Shown: one piece after another, positions 59,891 through 64,000 of the stretch
Numbering within the stretch: position 1 is the first letter of the stretch
Layout of the letters: each line of letters opens with the position of its first letter
Assembly (NCBI GenBank): GCA_019187495.1
Contig: JABAQN010000011.1
Location: 54,441 to 118,440 of the forward strand
Reading direction: 5' to 3'
Length of the DNA: 64,000 nt
Source: Steroidobacteraceae bacterium
GTDB taxonomy: Bacteria > Pseudomonadota > Gammaproteobacteria > Steroidobacterales > Steroidobacteraceae
Translations under genes and position numbers: made by a program
The notes under the pieces: generated by a model
Database searches by the model: none
Told to the model about the DNA's origin: nothing
The model's input: only the letters and a program-made list of their open reading frames with translations

Positions 59891-60621
59891 CGCCGCGCGG
59901 CGGCGAGCAGCGCGCGCATGTCGCGCACGGCCGCGCCGAGACCGTCGAACACCGCGCGCGCGATGATCGCGTGGCCGATGTTGAGTTCGACGATCTCCGC
60001 GATCGCCGCCACCGGCTGCACATTGTGATAGTTGAGGCCGTGGCCGGCATGCACTTCGAGCCCGAGGCTCGCGGCGAGGCGCGCCCCGCTCTTCAGTTTC
60101 TCGAGTTCGAGCGGCACGCGGCTGCCGCTCGCCTCGGCATAGGCCCCGGTGTGCAGTTCGATCACCGGCGCACCCGTCGCCGCGGCCGCCTCGATCTGGC
60201 GCGGATCGGCGCCGATGAAGAGCGCGACGCGCACGCCGGCGGCGCCGAGCAGCCGGCAGCCCTCCGCGATGCGCTGCACCTGTCCCGCGACATCGAGGCC
60301 GCCCTCCGTGGTCACCTCCTCGCGCCGCTCGGGCACGAAGCAGCAGTCGGCGGGCGCCACCTCGCGCGCGATCGCGAGCATCTCGTCGGTCACCGCGAGC
60401 TCGAGGTTCATCCGCGTCTGCAGCAGCTCCCGCAGCGTGCGCACGTCGCGATCCTGGATGTGGCGCCGATCCTCGCGCAGGTGCAGCGTGATGTTGTCGG
60501 CACCCGCCTGCTCGGCGAGCAATGCCGCGTGGACGGGATCGGGATAGCGCGCACGCCGCGCCTGGCGCAGCGTCGCCACGTGATCGATATTCACGCCGAG
60601 TGCCATCGACATCGCGCTCAT
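59887..60621 (-). CDS. pdxJ: Pyridoxine 5'-phosphate synthase PdxJ
   Basis: PdxJ condenses 1-deoxyxylulose 5-phosphate with aminoacetone phosphate to make vitamin B6. The product is 244 aa, with [40 protein letters not shown] and [20 protein letters not shown]. Three close ATGs exist (60621, 60612, 60606). The first overlaps the recO stop by 4 nt and is preferred. Confidence 0.96.
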   Translation of the reverse strand: MSAMSMALGVNIDHVATLRQARRARYPDPVHAALLAEQAGADNITLHLREDRRHIQDRDVRTLRELLQTRMNLELAVTDEMLAIAREVAPADCCFVPERREEVTTEGGLDVAGQVQRIAEGCRLLGAAGVRVALFIGADPRQIEAAAATGAPVIELHTGAYAEASGSRVPLELEKLKSGARLAASLGLEVHAGHGLNYHNVQPVAAIAEIVELNIGHAIIARAVFDGLGAAVRDMRALLAAARR

Positions 60622-61361
60622 CCTGACTCCTTGCCCGCCATCGCACGCGCCACCGCGCGCGTCGTGAGTTCCCGCCCCTCGAGACAATAATCGAGCGCCG
60701 CGCGCAATACGCGCCGCGCATCGTCGAGTTCCTGGCGACCCTGCAGCCGATCCTCGGCGAGGTGGATCAGCGACCGTCCCGCGACCGCGCCGGGCGCATC
60801 CGCCACCGCGCGTGCGACCCCCTGCCCCGCCCGGTAGACATAGCGGCCGTCCGGATCGATCGAGCGCCCCGAGTCCATCTCCACGGCGAGATCGACCCCA
60901 TAGCCGAGTTCGTCGAGCAGGCGGCGCTCGAACGCGCGCAGCGGCGCCGGCGGCGCCTCGCCGCCGGCGAGCCGCGCCAGCGTGACGGCGTAGGCATCGA
61001 AGAGCTCCGGATGCGGATCGTCGCGGGTGGTGAGACGCAGCAGCAGCTCATTCAGGTAAAACCCGGACATCATCGCGGCGGCCGGCAGGCCCGGCACGCG
61101 ATCATCGTCCGCCGCCGCGCCACGCTCGACGCCCGTCAGCGTCGCGGCCTCGCCGTGTCCCCGCCACGATACGAGCAGGCGCACGAACGGCTGCAGCAGC
61201 GAGGCGCTGCGGGACTTCGGTCCGCGGGCACCCTGCGCGAAGACCGTGAGGCGCCCGTGCTCGCGGCTGAAGAGCTCGATGATGCGGCTCGTGTCGCGGT
61301 ACGGCCGGTGATGCAGCACATAGGCGAGCGCCTGGTCGGCCTTGCGCAGCGTGCGGGTCAT
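60618..61361 (-). CDS. recO: DNA repair protein RecO
   Basis: RecO loads RecA with RecF/RecR in recombinational repair. The product is 247 aa with an N-terminal OB fold ([40 protein letters not shown]) and a helical C-terminal part including [20 protein letters not shown]. The start at [14 protein letters not shown] overlaps the era stop by 4 nt; a longer upstream open frame is spurious. Confidence 0.94.
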   Translation of the reverse strand: MTRTLRKADQALAYVLHHRPYRDTSRIIELFSREHGRLTVFAQGARGPKSRSASLLQPFVRLLVSWRGHGEAATLTGVERGAAADDDRVPGLPAAAMMSGFYLNELLLRLTTRDDPHPELFDAYAVTLARLAGGEAPPAPLRAFERRLLDELGYGVDLAVEMDSGRSIDPDGRYVYRAGQGVARAVADAPGAVAGRSLIHLAEDRLQGRQELDDARRVLRAALDYCLEGRELTTRAVARAMAGKESG

Positions 61362-62257
61362 TCGAGGCCCAGCGCTTTCAGCGCCTGCGCGTTGTCGGCC
61401 CAGTCCTCGCGCACCTTGACCCACAGTTCGAGGTGCAGCCGGCGGCCGAGCAGTCGATTGAGTTCCATGCGCGCCGCGCGCCCGATGCGTTTCAGCCGCT
61501 CGCCGCCCTCGCCGATCACGATCGGCTTTTGCCCCTCGCGATCCACCCAGATCACCGCCGATACCTCGAGCCGGCCTTCGGCCTCGACCATGCGCTCGAT
61601 CGCGACCGCGATGCCGTACGGCACTTCCTGGTTCAGCTCGAGCGTCAGCTTCTCGCGGATCGACTCGGCGATCCGGAACGCGGTATCCCGGTCGGTGAGC
61701 TGTTCGGGGGGGAAGAGCGGCGGCGAGACCGGCAGCTGGCCGACGATCTGCTGCACCAGCCGGTCGAGATTGTCGGCTGAGCGCGCGGAACACGGCACGA
61801 CGTCCGCGAACGCGTGGCGCGCCGCCAGTTCCGCGACCCATGGCAACACCTTCTCGTGCGGATGGATCCGGTCCATCTTGTTGACGACCGCGATGCAGGG
61901 CCGGCCGCTCGCCGCCGCGCGATCGAGCGCGAGCTGGTCCTCGGGGGTCCAGCGGCCCGCCTCGACGACCAGCAGCACGACATCGGCATCGGCGAGCGCC
62001 GACGCCGCAGTGCGGTTCATCGCGCGATTGAGCGCGCGGCGCGCGCCGTGGTGCAGGCCCGGCGTGTCCACGAACGCGATCTGTGCCTGTGGCAGGTTGA
62101 GAAGGCCCAGGATGCGATGGCGCGTCGTCTGCGGCCGCGGCGTCACGATCGAGAGCTTCTCGCCGACGAGCGCATTCAGCAGCGTCGACTTGCCGACATT
62201 CGGGCGGCCCGCGAGCGCCGCGAAACCGGCGCGAAATTCCCCGCTGCCGGTGCTCAC
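61358..62257 (-). CDS. era: Ribosome-assembly GTPase Era
   Basis: Era is an essential GTPase that binds 16S rRNA during 30S maturation. The product is 299 aa. G1 GRPNVGKS at 17-24, G3 FVDTPGLHHG and G4 VVNKMDRI are present, followed by a C-terminal KH domain (IWVDREGQKPIVIGEGGERL). The start is a GTG at 62257 that overlaps the rnc stop by 4 nt (GTGA). The upstream in-frame ATG would lie deep inside rnc. Confidence 0.95.
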   Translation of the reverse strand: MSTGSGEFRAGFAALAGRPNVGKSTLLNALVGEKLSIVTPRPQTTRHRILGLLNLPQAQIAFVDTPGLHHGARRALNRAMNRTAASALADADVVLLVVEAGRWTPEDQLALDRAAASGRPCIAVVNKMDRIHPHEKVLPWVAELAARHAFADVVPCSARSADNLDRLVQQIVGQLPVSPPLFPPEQLTDRDTAFRIAESIREKLTLELNQEVPYGIAVAIERMVEAEGRLEVSAVIWVDREGQKPIVIGEGGERLKRIGRAARMELNRLLGRRLHLELWVKVREDWADNAQALKALGLE

Positions 62258-62949
62258 GATGGCCCGCCGCCCGCCGCCAGCCGCTCGAGCAGCCGTTCGG
62301 CGGCCTGCTGCTCCGCGCGCCGCCGGCTCGAGCCGCATCCCTCGCCGGCGACGGCCGCGTCCGCCGTCTCGCAGCGCACGTGGAACACCTGCTCGTGCGG
62401 CTCACCCGTGACGCGATCGAGCGTGTAGCGCGGCAGCGGCAGGCCGCGCGCCTGCAGGTGTTCCTGCAGGCGCGTTTTCGCGTCCTTGAGCGCTTCCGGG
62501 TGCGGCAGCGCGCGGATGAGGTCGTCGAACAGCGGCACGATGAGCGCGCGCGTCGTCTCGAGGCCGGCATCGAGCCACAGTGCGCCGGTGAGCGCCTCGA
62601 GCGCGTCGGCGAGGATCGACTCGCGCCGGAAGCCGCCGGTCTTCAGTTCGCCCGAGCCGAGCCGCAGCGCCTCGCCGATCCCGAGCCCGGCGGCGATGCC
62701 TGCGAGCGGCTGCTGGCTCACGACCCGGGCACGCAGCCGCGACAAGTCCCCCTCCGGAGCCGACGGAAACTCCCTGTACAGGCGGTCGGCGATCAGGAAA
62801 TTGAGCACGGCATCGCCCAGGAATTCGAGGCGCTCGTTGTTGTCGCCCGCGGCGCTGCGATGGGTCAACGCGGCAGCAAAGAGCTCCGGCGAGCGCGGCG
62901 CATACGCGAGGCGCTCGCGCACCCAGCCGAGGGGCCAGTTGTCCTGCAT
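62254..62949 (-). CDS. rnc: Ribonuclease III
   Basis: RNase III cleaves double-stranded RNA in rRNA processing and regulation. The product is 231 aa. The signature NERLEFLGDAVLN, with E39 to D46, and the second acidic site in SILADALEALTGALWLDAG are intact. The dsRNA-binding domain occupies about 155-228 (DAKTRLQEHLQARGLPLPRY, GSSRRRAEQQAAERLL). It follows the DUF4845 gene by 2 bp and is coupled to era. Confidence 0.96.
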   Translation of the reverse strand: MQDNWPLGWVRERLAYAPRSPELFAAALTHRSAAGDNNERLEFLGDAVLNFLIADRLYREFPSAPEGDLSRLRARVVSQQPLAGIAAGLGIGEALRLGSGELKTGGFRRESILADALEALTGALWLDAGLETTRALIVPLFDDLIRALPHPEALKDAKTRLQEHLQARGLPLPRYTLDRVTGEPHEQVFHVRCETADAAVAGEGCGSSRRRAEQQAAERLLERLAAGGGPS

Positions 62950-62951
62950 CG

Positions 62952-63317
62952 TCAGTCGATCGTCGCGACCTTGTCGAACTTCAGCAGGATCGACGCGTTC
63001 GCGAACAGCGGCGCGATGTCCTCGTAGTTGGCGCGCATGATCCACGCTTCGCCTTCCTTGTGGATATCGATGTCCTTCACGCTCGGGAAATCGATGCTGT
63101 CGATGTCGAACTGCTTCTCGAGGGACACCCGGATCGAGCGCGCCGAGAGCGTTTCGTCGCTCGCGAGCTGTGTCGCCGTGCGCTCGAGCGCCTGCGAGAC
63201 CTTCATGTAGTTCAGCAATACCGGCGTCAGCCGGATCGCCGCATAACCGACCAGTGCGATCGGCACCAGTATGAAGAGCCAGCCGATGAACGTAATACCC
63301 GCCTGACGTGCACGCAT
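62952..63317 (-). CDS. DUF4845 membrane protein
   Basis: This is a bitopic membrane protein of 121 aa, commonly found between lepB and rnc in gammaproteobacteria and beta relatives. The N-terminus ARQAGITFIGWLFILVPIAL forms a pilin-like hydrophobic helix. A soluble domain follows, with SLEKQFDIDSIDFPSVKDID and MRANYEDIAPLFANASILLK. The function is unknown. It is 18 bp after lepB. Confidence 0.88.
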   Translation of the reverse strand: MRARQAGITFIGWLFILVPIALVGYAAIRLTPVLLNYMKVSQALERTATQLASDETLSARSIRVSLEKQFDIDSIDFPSVKDIDIHKEGEAWIMRANYEDIAPLFANASILLKFDKVATID

Positions 63318-63335
63318 CGTCTCTCCCCCGCGCTG

Positions 63336-64000
63336 TCAATCGATCCGCGCGCCCACGCGACTCCATTTGGGTCCGCCCGCGCGGTGCGGATCCCAATTGA
63401 ACCAGATTCGGGTCGCCCTGCCGACCAGATTCTCCTCCGGCACGAAACCCCAGTAACGACCGTCGGCGCTGTTGTCGCGATTATCGCCGATCATCAGGTA
63501 CTTGCCGGGCGGCACGTCGATGTCCGGGACGTCGCCGTGGTCGGCGAGGCCGGCCAGTGGCTGCGCGTCGCATATGTAGTTGCGCTGCATGCGGCGGTCA
63601 CAGGACGGCAGGGGCGGCACCGAGAAATCCCCCGGCGTATTGCAGTACAGGGTGCGGTGCCGGTGCTGGCCGAGGGTCTCCTCGGCGAGCTGCATGTCGA
63701 TGTAACAGCCGTCGCTGTAGCGCCCGATCGGCTCGAACGGCACCGGCACCCCGTTCACGACCACCCGGTCGGCCTCGATGCGCACGCGATCGCCGGGCAA
63801 TCCGACGAGGCGCTTGATGTAGTTGATCCGCGGATCGGGCGGGTAGCGGAACACGACCACGTCGCCGCGCTGCGGTTCGCCGATGTCGACGACCTTCGTG
63901 TTGACGACCGGCAGGCGCAGCCCGTAGGCGTACTTGTTGACGATGATGAAGTCGCCGTCCTCGAGCGTCGGCATCATCGAATCCGACGGGATCCGGAACG
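63336..64000 (-). CDS. lepB: Signal peptidase I LepB (5' end outside window)
   Basis: LepB is the membrane serine protease that removes Sec/Tat signal peptides. About 221 codons are visible. The frame enters from the right edge as FRIPSDSMMPTL, where the Ser before MM is the catalytic nucleophile. The catalytic Lys lies in RINYIKRLVGLPGDRVRIEA. Box E, MIGDNRDNSADGRYWGFVPE, is intact. The N-terminal membrane segments lie outside the window. It heads the lepB-DUF4845-rnc-era-recO-pdxJ-acpS string. Confidence 0.95.
   Translation of the reverse strand, partial: FRIPSDSMMPTLEDGDFIIVNKYAYGLRLPVVNTKVVDIGEPQRGDVVVFRYPPDPRINYIKRLVGLPGDRVRIEADRVVVNGVPVPFEPIGRYSDGCYIDMQLAEETLGQHRHRTLYCNTPGDFSVPPLPSCDRRMQRNYICDAQPLAGLADHGDVPDIDVPPGKYLMIGDNRDNSADGRYWGFVPEENLVGRATRIWFNWDPHRAGGPKWSRVGARID

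Overview
The window is 64 kb of high-GC, almost fully coding DNA. It most likely comes from a polarly flagellated gammaproteobacterium of the Xanthomonas/Steroidobacter/Nevskia type. Three things point there: the Pseudomonas-style flagellar regulators (FleQ, a FleR-like protein, FlhF, FleN, FliA, FlgM), flagellar promoters matching sigma-54 and sigma-28 consensus, and gammaproteobacterial housekeeping neighbourhoods (kdsB-ycaR-lpxK-msbA-exbD-exbB-comEC, lolCED, mfd-csiV, lepB-DUF4845-rnc-era-recO-pdxJ-acpS). The genus cannot be named from the sequence alone. No tRNA, rRNA, insertion sequence, phage gene or CRISPR array was seen.

Region 1 (1-35.9 kb) is a nearly complete polar flagellum regulon, almost all on the minus strand. 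In transcription order it holds: flgBCDEFGHIJKL (34.1 to 24.0 kb); fliC, flaG, fliD, fliS and a PilZ-domain gene (23.9 to 20.0 kb); fleQ and a fleR-like activator; fliEFGHIJK; fliLMNOPQR-flhBAF-fleN-fliA-cheY and a motC-type stator gene cut by the left edge. flgA, flgM and flgN lie on the plus strand, divergent from flgB. Many genes overlap by 1, 4 or 8 nt. Sigma-54 -24/-12 elements precede flgB, flgA, fliL and fleR, and sigma-28 elements precede fliC and flgM. This matches the known hierarchy FleQ/RpoN, then hook-basal body, then FliA with filament genes and FlgM.

Region 2 (35.9-44.3 kb) holds a small hypothetical exported protein and rarD, then envelope and LPS genes: kdsB, ycaR-like, lpxK, msbA, exbD/tolR, exbB/tolQ and comEC. 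The comEC product has a shortened C-terminal domain. Region 3 (44.3-47.6 kb) is the least standard block: a DUF2062 gene, a MscS-family channel, and a predicted lipoprotein with Ig-like domains that overlaps the channel gene by 8 nt. Region 4 (47.6-55.4 kb) holds lolD, lolE and lolC (transcribed C-E-D), a small conserved secreted protein, mfd and csiV. Region 5 (55.4-64 kb) is one long minus-strand chain, lepB-DUF4845-rnc-era-recO-pdxJ-acpS-exonuclease-rlmD-nagZ, ending in a PAS/GGDEF protein.

No wholly new multi-gene system is evident. The most interesting signals are departures within known systems. FleQ and the FleR-like protein both lack N-terminal receiver domains and fleS is absent. Two sigma-54 promoters place the predicted transcript start exactly 2 nt before the AUG. 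Three c-di-GMP-related proteins (FleQ, PilZ, GGDEF) look degenerate in their ligand or catalytic motifs. A LOV-like PAS domain has lost its photoactive cysteine. cheY abuts motC with no cheZ or cheA between them.
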